Assembly (NCBI GenBank): GCA_026874595.1
Contig: CM049321.1
Span: 14,339,479 to 14,403,478, forward strand
Direction of reading: 5' to 3'
DNA: 64,000 nt
Source: Sipunculus nudus
Taxonomy: Eukaryota; Annelida; Sipuncula; Golfingiida; Sipunculidae
Part shown: piece by piece, positions 10,557 through 21,888 of the stretch
Numbering within the stretch: position 1 is the first letter of the stretch
Layout: each line of letters opens with the position of its first letter
Program-made: the position numbers and the translations under genes
The notes under the pieces: model-generated
Seen by the model: the letters and a program-made list of their open reading frames with translations, nothing else
Database searches by the model: none
Told to the model about the DNA's origin: nothing

Positions 10557-11559
10557 TAGCTCATATTGGGTCATATTATGCATACACATATATTTTATTA
10601 TTTTTAAATCATAAATGTTTAAACTGAATTTAAAAGAAAATAATGCCACAACATGGCATCTACAAGAATATTTCTTGAATCACTATTAAAAAGTTTTGCA
10701 CATTGGAGTTTCAGTACATGCTTAATTTTATTCACCAAAATAAAATAAAAGATTCAGTAAATTTGATAAAATAAAACATCTTTCAAATAAAGTATACACA
10801 CTGTTGGTTGAATGAGGGACAAACAATATCATTGTGCTAATTATTATCCCAGTTTTAATTTATTACTGGAATTAATAGTCAATTTCACACCTGGTGAAGT
10901 TTTTACTCTTCTGAAGTAAGTAATTACTTATCCCATGAACATCCACACTTTCATAGCAATACACCACTTTGTGGACACAATTAAATGTACACTTTAATCA
11001 TTATATCCCTGGTGGTACAATACAAAATCTAAAATGTAGCATAGCCTAGAATAAGAATGAATCAAATACAGAAAATAATAACATTCATCTAGTTTATGCA
11101 CCATGGGGGGGGGGCAGTGCAGGGCAGAGGGGAAGCCTGCTGGTAGTGGCCAAGCTGACCCAAGGCAAGCTGCCTGGGGAGGGTTACATAATGCAAGTGA
11201 AGGTTGTACTACTAGGTGGGCTAGATGTAAACAACACTTGACATGGTGTATGAAAACATGAATAAAAGCTATTCTTTCCAATCAATTTCTTTGAAATTTC
11301 AGATTTTAAAAGATTAAATTCTTATGTATATATGCTGTGAAAATTAAATCAACAGTGCCAAAGTTGGACAAAATTTAAGGTATTGATTTTTTATTTATGC
11401 TAATAACTTGAAAAATTTGCAAAATTCAGATCTTATTATGGGTAAACAATTGAATCTTGATTAAATAAAGTTATATTCCTGAAAAAAAGTCTCTAGGTTC
11501 AGCAATTCTCATGTTAACTGAGTAAATATATTTCCTGATTTTTAAAAAAACTGCATTAT
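10557..11559. other. AT-rich DNA, nothing recognised
   Basis: No supported gene. A G run occurs at 11105-11113. The 95-codon minus-strand ORF at 10994-11281 has no recognisable domain and no splice context that I trust. Confidence 0.45.
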
Positions 11560-12830
11560 GTTTTGGCCCATAACTTCAAAATAATACCCAATACTGACCT
11601 AATTTTTGGCATGTTCATAGAAAATGTATGAAAGAATGTGAATACTAAATACAATCAAAAACAGATTAGTGGTTTATATTAGGCGGCCTTGAAGTGTAAC
11701 AATGGCTTTTTTTAGGGAAAACAGAGTTTTTTTCCTTAATATCTCGAAGGAACGAAGTCCTAATGACCCAATTTTCGGTATGGTAGGAGATTTTGGGGAC
11801 ATCTAAAATTATACCAACAGCCTGGGGAGCATAGATATGTGCACTGCTTGACAATGTAAGGGAATACAACAAGAGCTTCCAAAAAAATTCAATAACTAGC
11901 CTAATTTTGCAGCTTATATTTTCAAATATCAGAATTCAACAGATTAAATCCTTATGTATACATGCTGTGAATATTAAATCCACAGTACTTACAGGAAAAA
12001 AACGTGCCGTGGCCAAAGTTGGGCAAAATGTAAGGAACCAATTTTTTTTTTTTGCAAATATTTAAAAAAATATAACAGATGTTGATCTAATTTTTGGTAT
12101 TCAATTAAATTTTGATTAATTAAAGTTGTATTACTGGAAAAAAGTCCCTACCTTTAACACTTTGGGTCTTAAGTGACCAAATGTCTTCCTTAATTTTTTA
12201 CAAAGTCCATTATGTTTGGGCCCATTACTTTTTTAATTTATAAAAAACTGACTTAATATCTGGCATGTACATAGGAACTATATAGAGGAATATTCATGGT
12301 CAATATGAAGAAAACCAGATGAGTAGTTTTGATATTAGGCAGTCCTGAAGTGTGAAAATAGATTTCTAATAAAAAATAGAGGTTTTTCCTTAATATCTCG
12401 AGGGAATGAAGTCCTATTGACCCAATTTTCGGCATGGTAGGAGATTTTGGGGACATCTAACTGTATGCTGAATTTCAGATTCGTAGGTCCAATGGTGTCA
12501 AAACGTGCCAGTCTTACGGACGGACATCCAGACGGACGACGGACAATGGACCACGACTATAGCTCAGATGACTTATAGTCAGCTGAGCTAAAAAAATGAG
12601 GTTTTTTCCTTAATTTCTCATTGGAAGGAAGTGGCAAAGACCCAGTTTTTGGCTTGGTAGGAGATCTTGGAGACATCTAACATTATGCCGAATTTCGGAT
12701 TCCTAGGTCTTATAATATACGGTTTCAAAACGTGCCACATTTACGGAAGGACGGACAGACAGACGGACGACGGACAATGGACCACGACTATAGCTCAGAT
12801 GACCAAAAGTCAGCTGAGTTAAAAATCACA
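11560..12830 (+). repeat. Dispersed repeat cluster ending in TCAGCTGAGC tails
   Basis: A block 'TTCCTTAATATCTCGAAGGA' ... 'GGTAGGAGATTTTGGGGACATC' is repeated at about 11730-11805, 12385-12460 and, more diverged, 12604-12680. Two copies of the tail 'GACGGACGACGGACAATGGA' ... 'CTATAGCTCAGATGAC' ... 'GTCAGCTGAG' end at about 12596 and 12823. This tail type is familiar from interspersed repeats of bivalves. No coding frame is seen. Confidence 0.75.
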
Positions 12831-13278
12831 ACAGAGGATACTTTCCATCCTTATTCATCCTAAAATGATTTACTGTCTGAGCAGGTGGTAATATTTAAAT
12901 CAGGTCTATAACAGCTACAATCAGCAGTGACTCAAGACAGGAACTAGCATTTTAAGACACCAAATACTGATCAAAATCGAACGAAATGCAGCACTTCACC
13001 TTCAAGCCAGCCGGAAGCCTCCGCAAATCAGGTCACGATGACCTAATTTCATCCCTTTTATGCCAATGTGATAAAAAATGTTATCTAAGGAAATATCTTC
13101 CTTGCAATAGACATGTGACCAGGGGATTTCACACTTTCTGAAATACAGGAATTTTATGCCTTCATTGATGTAAACAGTGAAAGACCCTCTCCAAAGCACC
13201 GGCCCGCTTCGCAGTTTGGAGGGTGGTGAAAGTAACTGCCGCCGTATGGCACAGCATCAGTTTACATGGTATACTTAC
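12831..13278. other. Probable intron or intergenic DNA; minus-strand splice donor at its right end
   Basis: Nothing coding is recognised. The plus-strand ATACTTACC at 13271-13279 reads GGTAAGTAT on the minus strand, a near-perfect donor. Confidence 0.45.
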
Positions 13279-13480
13279 CAAATATGAATCTTCTTTTAGT
13301 GTAGCGTTCTGGTGAAGTAAAGATACTGGGAGAGTTCAAAAGAAACAGACAGATCGAAGGCCGATATCCGGAGTCTCATCGCACAGAGTGCATTGGCGAG
13401 GCCGATAGTCATAATGATAGTGACTGAAATCAACATAAGGGTTGTTACTAAACTGCGTGCACGCATGTATAGAGTCAAAA
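13279..13480 (-). other. Candidate 5' non-coding exon (zinc-finger gene?)
   Basis: On the minus strand, sequence ending CATATTTG at 13279 is followed by GTAAGTAT. The zinc-finger coding exon downstream on the same strand starts with an acceptor at 6712 and needs an upstream exon, so this is a plausible partner with a 6.6-kb intron. The left (5') limit of this exon is unknown. The link is inference and no protein is encoded that I recognise. Confidence 0.3.
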
Positions 13481-13560
13481 TCTCCGTTCATCAAGGTTGT
13501 TTCTAAAACGCGTGCACACATGCGTGCGTGCGTACGTGGACGGAGATTTCGATTCTCAAC
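13437..13560. repeat. Imperfect tandem duplication, CpG/GTGCAC-rich
   Basis: 'AGGGTTGTTACTAAACTGCG' + 'TGCACGCATG' near 13437 is echoed by 'AAGGTTGTTTCTAAAACGCG' + 'TGCACACATG' near 13494. Both are followed by a form of CTCCGT or its complement CGGAGAT. Confidence 0.55.
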
Positions 13561-13915
13561 AAGCATGCTAAAATGCCTACTGCGCTGGGTGTGGACGGGG
13601 TTTAAATATACATAAATCTTGCAGAAAATATCTCAGATCTTGTATATAATCCAAGTTTCACAGTCAAAGAAGTATTACAGGTTATAACATAGCTAAAACT
13701 CCAATGGTTTAATTGAAAAATTCATACATTTCCAAAATTAATATGCTATATCATTTTTATTTATTAACGGTTGTATTACTTTGTTCATTGTAAATGGTAA
13801 ATGAATGTGTAATAATAACATTCGACAAAAAAAATTGTGCTGTGATTTAAAGTTACCACAATTCATGAATATTGATTCAAATTTAAAACATACCAGTAGT
13901 GATATAAATATATAT

Positions 13916-13917
<2 letters not shown>

Positions 13918-13966
<49 letters not shown>
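13918..13966. repeat. (AT)n microsatellite
   Basis: Uninterrupted AT dinucleotides for about 45 bp. Confidence 0.95.
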
Positions 13967-13969
<3 letters not shown>

Positions 13970-14329
13970 AGCATTATGCTTTGGGGTGGCCGCACCCTTA
14001 AATTAAGCAATTTATGGAAAGGCCAACAAACATGCTTTGCTGTTAAATTTAATCCCCTCGAAGGGAAGGGTACAATACTGTAATTCATGTATCTTATGGC
14101 TTTTGGCAAATCAGAAGCAGTCCAATTGCGTCCCCACGCTAGACAGACTTTTGTGCTCAGTCAGATTCGTTACAGCCATTCATTAACACACACGTAGATT
14201 TCAGGCAGAGTACGTACCTCATATCAGCCTCCCAGTGCTAGAAGGATATTATATATACTCAAGAGAAAATAAAATCCTGCCTTGAACCACACTGATATTT
14301 TAGTTCCAAACAGAACTAGAGAGCACTAG

Positions 14330-14765
14330 CCTTGACAACCCGACTCAGTAGGCAATCGGATAATTGGGCTGGTAAGCCTACTCGAGTCGTGATACAAATA
14401 ATATCGAGGAATGTATCGCAGTGGTCTTGCATCAGGTATCATTCATATTGTGGTAAACGGCCCATAAACTCAATATTATACTAAGAACGACGAATTAGCA
14501 TTGTAGTTCACATGTGAGCTCACAACCCAAACTGAAACACCGTCTCCATGGACAGGGGTCATTTCCTGTATCGTCTGCAAGCTGCCTGCGTCCTGTAACC
14601 CGTGCGAGCCATGCTTGTGTTCATGCGTTCATAAATTCAACAAACATGCCGAGGGGTTTACCATTAATGTGTTGGGTTAAAACAATAAAACGGAACTTTT
14701 CTCGCTCGTGTTTGGTATTATTAGAAAGTACAAATAATGCTAACGATTGGTCTGGTTTATGTTGA
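14330..14765 (+). repeat. Dispersed repeat, inverted partner at 57590-58010
   Basis: Shares with the reverse complement of 57590-58010 the ordered blocks 'TTGGGCTGGTAAGCCTA', 'GAGTCGTGATACAA', 'AGTGGTCTT'/'AGCGGTCTT', 'CCCAAACTGAAAC', 'CCTGTATC', 'GTAACCCG' and 'TTGGTCTGG(T/C)TTATG'. An 83-codon frame at 14514-14765 is open here, but the partner copy carries stops in the aligned frame. Class unknown. Confidence 0.75.
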
Positions 14766-15860
14766 TTGACAGTGTACCTGACTACCTGTAGGCCATGAAG
14801 CGTTGTCAGAAATGACGAAAATATTTGCATCTTCATAAGGCTTTATATATAATACGTTCCTCAGACTAAGATGTAAACACAATCTGGCGCCAGTAATCTG
14901 GTCGTAATGCAAGAGGGTCGATATGACGCTAAGAGAGCACACGAACATCCGGCCATCTGTACAGTGAGTGTATATCACTCTTCTGATTGGTTTAATCAAT
15001 TGTGCAATTTTAATTGATGATCCATGAAGATATAAAAAGGAGTGTATGCTATGCAGTAAGTGTGCACCGTGTACTTCAGATTTATCAGTTAACCTTTCAA
15101 AATTAAAAACCTCAGTTGGCTAACATATTATAACTGCTTTTGCTTTCTTGAAGAATCAGACTATTACAAGCATCCTAAAATAATAAATGACAAACGGAAC
15201 ATTCAGCTGTGCGTCCAAGTGGACTTAATTTACGTTTACTAAATTTTAAGAACCATTGAGGTACTATCGGTAAAAAAATAACGTACGATCTAACGAACAT
15301 ATTTTCTTTGAAGCACATTTAGTAAACAATGAGTTTTGCCCTGAATGGATTGTTTTATGATGCGAATAACCGTGAATTTTGAAGTAACTGTTCATCAATA
15401 CTCCTTTAAGTAAAAAAGTCTAGGATTACTTTGTTCAGACATGGCTGGTATTTTAGAGTGCACCAATTATCTCATAAGAGGTATAATGGGTTTAATAGGG
15501 TAACCTGTATATGCATTTTGTATTATGTTCTGTTATATGAATAGTAAAAAGGTGCAATATTTTTTTATCATTTACTAATCTGCCGCGTAAGACACATCTT
15601 CTTAAATAATTATGGATAACAAATCAATTTGCCACAATATTTAATTTCATGTTTAATCAAGATAGACCCAGTAGATTTTACTTTCAATGTAAAACCTGGG
15701 ACGATTTTATATACTCTTGTCTAAAATAATATGATACTGTAATTCGGTCTGTTATTAACATTGCAGAAACCAGCACCAGAGGCACTGAATTCATAGTTTT
15801 AATGTCAAGGTTGTCCTGATTTGGCAATATCTTATTTTATTGTTTAAGATTTATAAACCA
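14766..15860. other. Intergenic DNA; possible TATA box at 15031
   Basis: TATAAAAAGG at 15031-15040 is a strong TATA match on the plus strand, but no transcript can be tied to it by a recognisable exon. The rest is AT-rich and unremarkable. Confidence 0.4.
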
Positions 15861-15896
15861 GCACTAGTTTACACGTGATTACGCGTGATTACGTCA

Positions 15897-15904
15897 TATA
15901 AATA
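15897..15904 (+). promoter_or_regulatory. Candidate TATA box upstream of the secreted-protein exon
   Basis: TATAAATA lies about 170 bp upstream of the ATG at 16071, directly after TTACGTCA (CRE-like). A GTAAGT donor (15991) and a pyrimidine-rich TAG acceptor (ending 16040) could mark a 50-bp leader intron. Position relative to a good signal-peptide ORF supports it; there is no transcript evidence. Confidence 0.4.
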
Positions 15905-16070
15905 TATACTAAAATACGCTGAGAATGTAAAATTAATCTGAATGAAAAAGGAAAGCCACCTGTCTAACTGGCACTTTTCAAATTTGACTGGTAAGTTTAA
16001 ATTTTATATGTTCTAGCATAAAACCACCCTTTGTCTGTAGTATGAGGAATAAAAAGGTTCAGCAGTTACT

Positions 16071-16177
16071 ATGTCCTTGCTGAAGAGCACAACCCTCTTT
16101 GTGTTTCTGCTGGCGTCGTCGCCAGTTTCGAAGCTTACGAACGCCAAAGTTGATACGTATAAACATGTTGGATCTGG
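16071..16177 (+). CDS. First coding exon of a putative secreted protein (partial)
   Basis: ATG at 16071 opens MSLLKSTTLFVFLLASSPVS followed by KLTNAKVDTYKHVGSG. A positively charged start, a hydrophobic core (about residues 8-15) and small residues after it make a plausible secretion signal. The frame would stop 4 codons later (TAA at 16185), but GG|GTTAGT at 16176-16183 is an acceptable donor, so the exon probably ends at 16177 in phase 2. I could not find the following exon, and no family is recognised. A competing upstream ATG at 16042 overlaps it in another frame and stops after 13 codons. Could also be a chance ORF. Confidence 0.4.
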
Positions 16178-17460
16178 GTTAGTTTAAAATATGATTTTAA
16201 AGGAACATGGAGGAAAAACAATGGGTATATAATGAGCTAGTTGTCAATGTATATAAAATGAAAGCATTAATATCATTTTTTTTTCATTTCGGTACATTTG
16301 AATATTATGCTGCTCAGAGAGTTTTATATAATGCGATAAAATGCGATATGAATTACAATAATTCATAAAACCGCAATGAAATGAACAAAAATGTTGTTTA
16401 TTCTATAAGGAAGGTGTTCAAAAACGTTCAGAAAACTGTCAACCATTCCACAGGGTATCTTCTTCATGATAACAATTATACATTAATGCGAGCTGTCATC
16501 TTAGATTTACAAGTCAGTCTCCATACGCAGGTCGTATTCTTATCTTAACATGCAAAAGCTAGCTCCAGAGAAACATATACAAGATTGTATAGCCTCGGCC
16601 GATTCATTTCACTTCCACCTGAATAAACCGATCAGTTGCTTTTCTCCTTTACTTTTTGTCGTGTTTTTATGTGCTTTAATGCTTCGAAGTTCATAGGTTT
16701 AACCATATCCTTATAGACCAGGACTGTCAATTATTTCAGGTCAGATTTCGAAAAAAAATTTAAAGAATGAAAATGTATATGCAATGGTTAACACATGATG
16801 CTCAATTTTGTATCATGCGTAGGATATACGTAGTAGAAAATAAGTAATACAGTCAAATGTATTGTCAGGTTAGCTGTATGGTAAACTACATGGTTTCGTT
16901 ACGTAATCCTTTGATAGCATCTGTGCAGGAGGAAATAATAAAATTAAAAGCAATGGTTAAGTCATGTTATAAATTGAGTAGATATTCACGTTAAAATATA
17001 AATACAGTAGAGCGTCGTTTATCCAAAAAACATTATTATTTTTATGATCAGGGATAAGTTTCTTGACCCCAAAAAATTACAATGCATGTCTTACGCATGC
17101 AGGTTTTCATATCAACACATTTTTGGATTGTCGTTACCTATATTTGCAAAGTGGCAGTCACTGGAACAAAAATACTGAAACCTTAAATATTACACAACAA
17201 AGCTTTGAAGTGAAATATTAAATACCCTTCCACAACTGTATTTCTTATATTTCGGAAGAATTTAGGTGGAGATACTGACAAAAAAAATACTGAAAAATAA
17301 CATCTTTACGTGTCAATTTATAGAGTGTCTCTAAACGTCATTATAATAATGTCCCCCACATTAATTTAGAAATGTTATGCCCAAAGGACCATGAATCGAC
17401 ACAGTATTAAAAATTAACATACGATGCCAGATTTTTTTATATCAAGTTATTTACTCACCT
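16178..17460. other. AT-rich DNA, nothing recognised
   Basis: May be intron of the preceding candidate. No exon with splice sites and a recognisable protein was found. Confidence 0.4.
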
Positions 17461-17464
17461 TACC

Positions 17465-17723
17465 TCACCTATCCTCTTCGGGCCCTATGTCCCATAAGGC
17501 TGCAGTTTGCTCCCTCCAGCTTGCTCTGTCTCTGCCTATGGTTTGGCTATGTTCCAACTACACCACCCTAGTTCTTTCTTTTCACTTTCAACATTTCTTC
17601 CCCTCGTGGTTCGGGGACGTCCTACTTTCCTCTCTCCCTCCGGTCTCCATGTCAGCGCCGCTACTCTGCAGTTTTTATCCTCCTCCATCCTCAAGACATG
17701 CAGTATCAACCTCCATCCCTTGA
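17465..17723 (-). pseudogene. 3' end of a non-LTR retrotransposon ORF2 (broken)
   Basis: Read on the minus strand, the segment gives 'HVLRMEED', 'CRVAALTWRPEGERKVGRPR', 'NVESEKKELGW' and, after a stop and frameshift, 'ALWDIGPEEDR' then TGA at 17465-17467. The pattern GHV-RM ... W-P-G-R--GRP--TWRR ... W ... A-DR--WR ... AL is the usual C-terminal tail of LINE ORF2 proteins. The apparent plus-strand ORFs here are shadows of it. It is a dead 5'-truncated copy. Confidence 0.75.
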
Positions 17724-17829
17724 TCTTAAGCTAAGATCAAGTAATTAACTTACTCAAGCGTATTAATACATCGTCTGCTGTGTTGAATAAGCTTCTTGTA
17801 ATGCCATATGAGAGTAACAGATCTGTACC

Positions 17830-18040
17830 CAGAAGCAGATCCAGGGGAGGGGTCCAGGGGGTCAGGACCCCCCCCCCCCCTTTTTATCCACTGCAAGCTT
17901 TTTTTAAAGGTTTCAGAAGAAAATGTTGCGGCCTGGACCCTCCTTTTCCGGTCGTGGCTATCATTTTTTAGGTTTTTCATTACTCCTCCTTGGTTGGACC
18001 CCCCCCCCCCCTCTTTTCCTAAATCCTGGATCCGCCCCTG
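17830..18040. mobile_element. Short inverted-repeat element with poly-C tracts
   Basis: Left end CAGAAGCAGATCCAGG (17830-17845) and right end CCTGGATCCGCCCCTG (18025-18040) are imperfect inverted repeats. Two C runs, 17868-17880 and 17999-18011, face each other inside. The length (211 bp) and lack of coding fit a MITE. Related pieces lie at 61-290 and 28875-28955. A clean target-site duplication was not seen. Confidence 0.7.
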
Positions 18041-19186
18041 TTACCTATCCCCATCCCCGATTCTCCGCTTTTTGCTTGTTCCCACTGATCTAACATTTTA
18101 CCGGTCTGTCCGAATTGGGAATGGCTATCGTTCTTTAGTTTCTTGAGTTTTCACAGATGAGGTGAAAATGGCGACGTCACATTTTCGTAATTTCATATTT
18201 TAAAGAATTCAAAACTTCGCATTGCAATTCTACGTTTTAAAATAAGTCATTTCCAAAATGTCTTTCACCGACATGTAATGGGATCTTGACCTACGACACT
18301 TTTGACCCCATTGTTTTTATCATGTAAAATATAAGATAGAACGAAAGTTCATGTTAGGTGAACAGCAACGTCTGTTTTCGCAATTTGCACACTATTTGCC
18401 GGATCAAGTTTTCGGAAATGTATAATTTTCAATAAAGAATGCATAAATTATTAGACAAAGTGAAATTCCGGGAGGACGGAGAGTACTGTGTGCGAAAGGG
18501 GGAGAGGAGGGGGACCGGAAGGGGGCTATGCCCCTGTAACTGATAGGCGCTGAGTCGCCTATCTCATAATTTTCCGCATGAATGAATTCTAAAATTCAAT
18601 TAAGTGTGCAACATGAGCAGCCGCCCAAAATCACAAACACAGGTTAAATGAAATTGGAAACTGGTGAAAAGTGGGATTTATTACAATTAGTTACGTATAT
18701 GAATCATTAATCATCCATATCCTCCGAATTACAGTTACAAGCATTCTATTTCCGGCATTACTTGTACACAAGTCTGGGATGTTTAATTCATTATCCATTA
18801 ATAACATAATGGATTTATAAATTTACAAACAGCTTTTATATGACAGAGCTTCGACTTAAGAATATTTTAAGAAATAAAGGAGTGTATACATATAGAAACT
18901 ATCGCAATCACATGACCTATTTAACAATTATAGGCAAACGCTCATTCAGCAATCAATTACTCATATTGTACATTAAGCTGTGCGGTAGTATTTATACATC
19001 GCTTTATCGCGATATATTATTGGCATATTGCGTATTGTGATATGGTTTTCATATATTGCTTTTTTATATGTTTTCACACGTGACTGAAACTTCCCGGACA
19101 TTGTTTTTGTTAGAAATTCTGACTAGTTGGATTTTATGAAAAGCTGAAAGTCGCTACCGAGTCAATAGACATTTCTCAGGCCAGTT
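18041..19186. other. Intergenic DNA, nothing recognised
   Basis: Short ORFs only. A GGGGGAGAGGAGGGGGACC purine run lies near 18499-18517. Confidence 0.4.
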
Positions 19187-19203
19187 AGGCCAAAAAAGAT
19201 AAT

Positions 19204-19473
19204 AAAAGGTATGGTTCTCAGGCACCGCCCGCGTCAATTTTACCCCCCCCCCCCCCTCGCCGCATCAAATTTTTTTATTTTGATTTTTATCTTTCAAGAA
19301 GAAAATAATTTAACTTTGTGGTGCTTTTACCTGTTTACTAAAGCAATTTGTTATTTTTATGCTTTTCCCTGATCATATGACATTTTTATTGAAACATACA
19401 GAAAAACGTTAAAAATAAAATACCGCCCGCCTGCACTGATTTCTGAAAAAAGTGCCTGAGAACCATACCTTTT
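19204..19473. mobile_element. MITE-like element with perfect 22-bp inverted ends
   Basis: The left end AAAAGG... continues as AGGTATGGTTCTCAGGCAC at 19207-19225; the exact reverse complement is at 19452-19470, and the match extends three more bases outward on each side. Outside it, GGCCAAAAAA at 19189-19198 and TTTTTTGGCC near 19472-19481 are also complementary. The interior is AT-rich with a C run (19233-19246) and CCGCCCGC motifs at both ends. No ORF is present. Confidence 0.8.
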
Positions 19474-19481
19474 TTTTGGCC

Positions 19482-21217
19482 ATATTAGGAAACTTTCGAG
19501 TAGACTTGATAGACCATATACACTTTACTGAGTGATTATGCCATTTGATCACTTACTATATGAATTATAGTTAAAATGGTAATAAATTGATTACATATTT
19601 TATATACATGAAAACAGATATTTCTCCTAAATTGATACAACGGAAAACACCGCAATGAGTAGCGCAATGCGCTACAACATATCACAACATATTTCACGAC
19701 AAAAATTGTAGGCGAAACCCATCTGTGCCTAACATCACTTGAATTCATTTAATATTAATGTGAGTGACCGAGGAACGAACAATTACAAGTTAATGCAATT
19801 CTAATTTTTCCTTCTTATATACCTTGGCCTCCAACGGCAATCCCATCTTTAACCCCTTGATGTTCAGATATACGTCACATTTCTAACAAATACACTCTTT
19901 ATATTTACAGCACATTCGATATCTTGCTCATTTTAAGCAGTAAATTTAGAAAATTTTCACTGAGAGCGATGACTGAAAATTTATGGGTATCTGAATAACT
20001 GAAAACAAATATACAATATATTTTACATCAGAGACTCTAACCAAATGAGATCGTTCTAGAGAAGGTTCGACATTTGAAATGTAAAATTGAGATTATCAGG
20101 TATATTCAGTGGTTCAAGTCGGATGCCCTGCCTCTGAGCCACCGGGTCTCCCCGAACATCTCTGCAAACCAGCACTGTTTTACAGGAATCGGCAAATGAC
20201 GTCAGTGTACCAACGTCAACGGATCGTAATTACAATTTCTTTTTTATTTTGTCTGAATATATTATCAATGTTTAGTAGAAATGTCTTCCCTACTTGGCTT
20301 AATATCCATTTTAGAAGTAAAAAATACTTTATAAAAATGTATTTCTTCCTATTTATGCCAGGTATAGAATGTTAATTACCTGTAGTAAATGAAATATATT
20401 GATTTAATGGAGATCAGTCATACGACAACTTATAAAAAAAGGGCGGAAAATCGATGCATTATCGCCAGGGGATGGGGGTTTATACTTTATCTTACACTTT
20501 TTAGCAAGGGGGATTGACAATGTAATCATCTCCTCTGATATTCAGTGAAGTATGCCTCTATATAGGAAATGAAACGTACTAATACTTACAATTACAGACT
20601 TTAGTTTCGTATGAAATATTATAAATCTCAAACTGGGTTAGAATTACCATATACCCAACTTTTTAAAAACGTATATTAATTGTAATATTTTTAAAAAATG
20701 TATCGGAAAATAGAATTAAAAAGTATATATATAATATATATGTGTGTGTGTGTGCGTTTGTGTGTGTGTAAAAAGTTAATTTTTGGATACCCTCCTACAC
20801 CTGGGAGTCACGACCCCTTCATGTAAAGATAAATCGACGCCACTGATTATCTAAGACTGAGGGAAGTTGACAGAATATAATTACGAATGACAGCCAGGGA
20901 AGTGCTTTATTATAAGTTGGACTAATTAGAGTATTTTATCGACTGGCAAGGTAATAATTATCCTGTACACAAATTATGCAGCATGTCGTACAACATGATC
21001 CAATACAGTTAATATAGCCACGGTCCTCCCACGAAATTAATGACATTATTTTGTTACAATATAGCTGTTTGTTTATATTACAATGAACTTCAGCAAATAT
21101 TCATTCAGATCAATTTATAAATTTTTGCTAGCAGACACAGAAACCGTGTAACCAGCGTTGAAAACTTAATACCTCGCCTGTGGCAGTGGTTTAAGCGCCC
21201 ATCACTCCGTTTTCCTC
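19482..21217. other. AT-rich DNA with a (TG)n tract; nothing coding recognised
   Basis: A TA/TG microsatellite lies at 20724-20770 and a tRNA-like SINE piece at 20108-20158. No supported exon. Confidence 0.45.
20108..20158 (-). repeat. Truncated tRNA-derived SINE-like segment
   Basis: On the minus strand the segment reads GAGACCCGGTGGCTCAGAGG followed by CAGGGCATCCGACTTGAACC. GTGGCTCAGAGG resembles a Pol III A box and the following bases resemble a tRNA anticodon arm. No B box follows, so it is not an intact tRNA gene. Confidence 0.4.
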
Positions 21218-21888
21218 ATGGGGCTGACCCACTTAGGCGACTCTACAGGCGACTCTACAGGCGAGTACAGGCGACCAGGCTGTCGCCTCATGGTCGCCGA
21301 AAACCAGGCGACAGGATCTCCGCTTCGACAAGCCACAAATGGTTGGCGACTGTCTAACGACAAGCTACGACAAGCTGCCGACAACCTCCGACAAAGAACA
21401 ATCATCTAAAACAACCTACGACCACATCTACGACAACCTATGACCACACTGGCGACAACCTACGACACCAGAATTCTTGCTACGTCCATCTGCAACAAGC
21501 TTCGGCGATTCTCTACCATGTGCTATATTAGAAGCCGGACAATAGGATGGGCCTTGTTTTAAGTAACAACAGCCCGCGACACAACCACAACCAACGTCAC
21601 TTGGCGACAGCCTACGACAGGACCTCCATCAACCCGCGTCAGCTGGCGACAGCCTACGACAGCACCAACGCCAGTAAAAGACAGGCTACGCTCACTGGCG
21701 ATAAAAAAGCCGTCGCCTGAGAAATTTGAACATGTTAAAAATCCAGAGGCGACAGCTTCTAGGTCACGCGTCTTGGAGCGAGTTCAGGCGACGACAGGCG
21801 ACCATACAGGCGAGCACCCGGCAACCATGAAGCAACAGCCTGGGCCCCTGTAGTCGCCTGCAGATTCGCCTAAGTGGGACAGCCCCAT
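21218..21888. mobile_element. Inverted-repeat element packed with GGCGAC / CGACA motifs
   Basis: The left end (from 21218) reads ATGGGGCTGACCCACTTAGG then CGACTCTACAGGCGA. The right end, reverse-complemented from 21888, reads ATGGGGCTGTCCCACTTAGG then CGAATCTGCAGGCGA. That is 32 matches in 35 positions. The 671-bp interior is dominated by short words such as GGCGAC, CTACGACA and TGGCGACAGCCTACGACAG, with opposite strand bias in its two halves only near the ends. No transposase frame. It ends about 310 bp upstream of the start codon of the gene at 22198. Confidence 0.85.

Noticed and set aside
13921-13965. (AT)n tracts as origins or cruciform elements
   Set aside because: Plain microsatellites are common in such genomes; nothing here shows a function.
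17424-17734. Plus-strand ORFs rich in Ser, Pro and Leu
   Set aside because: The minus strand reads as a LINE ORF2 tail, so these are antisense shadows.
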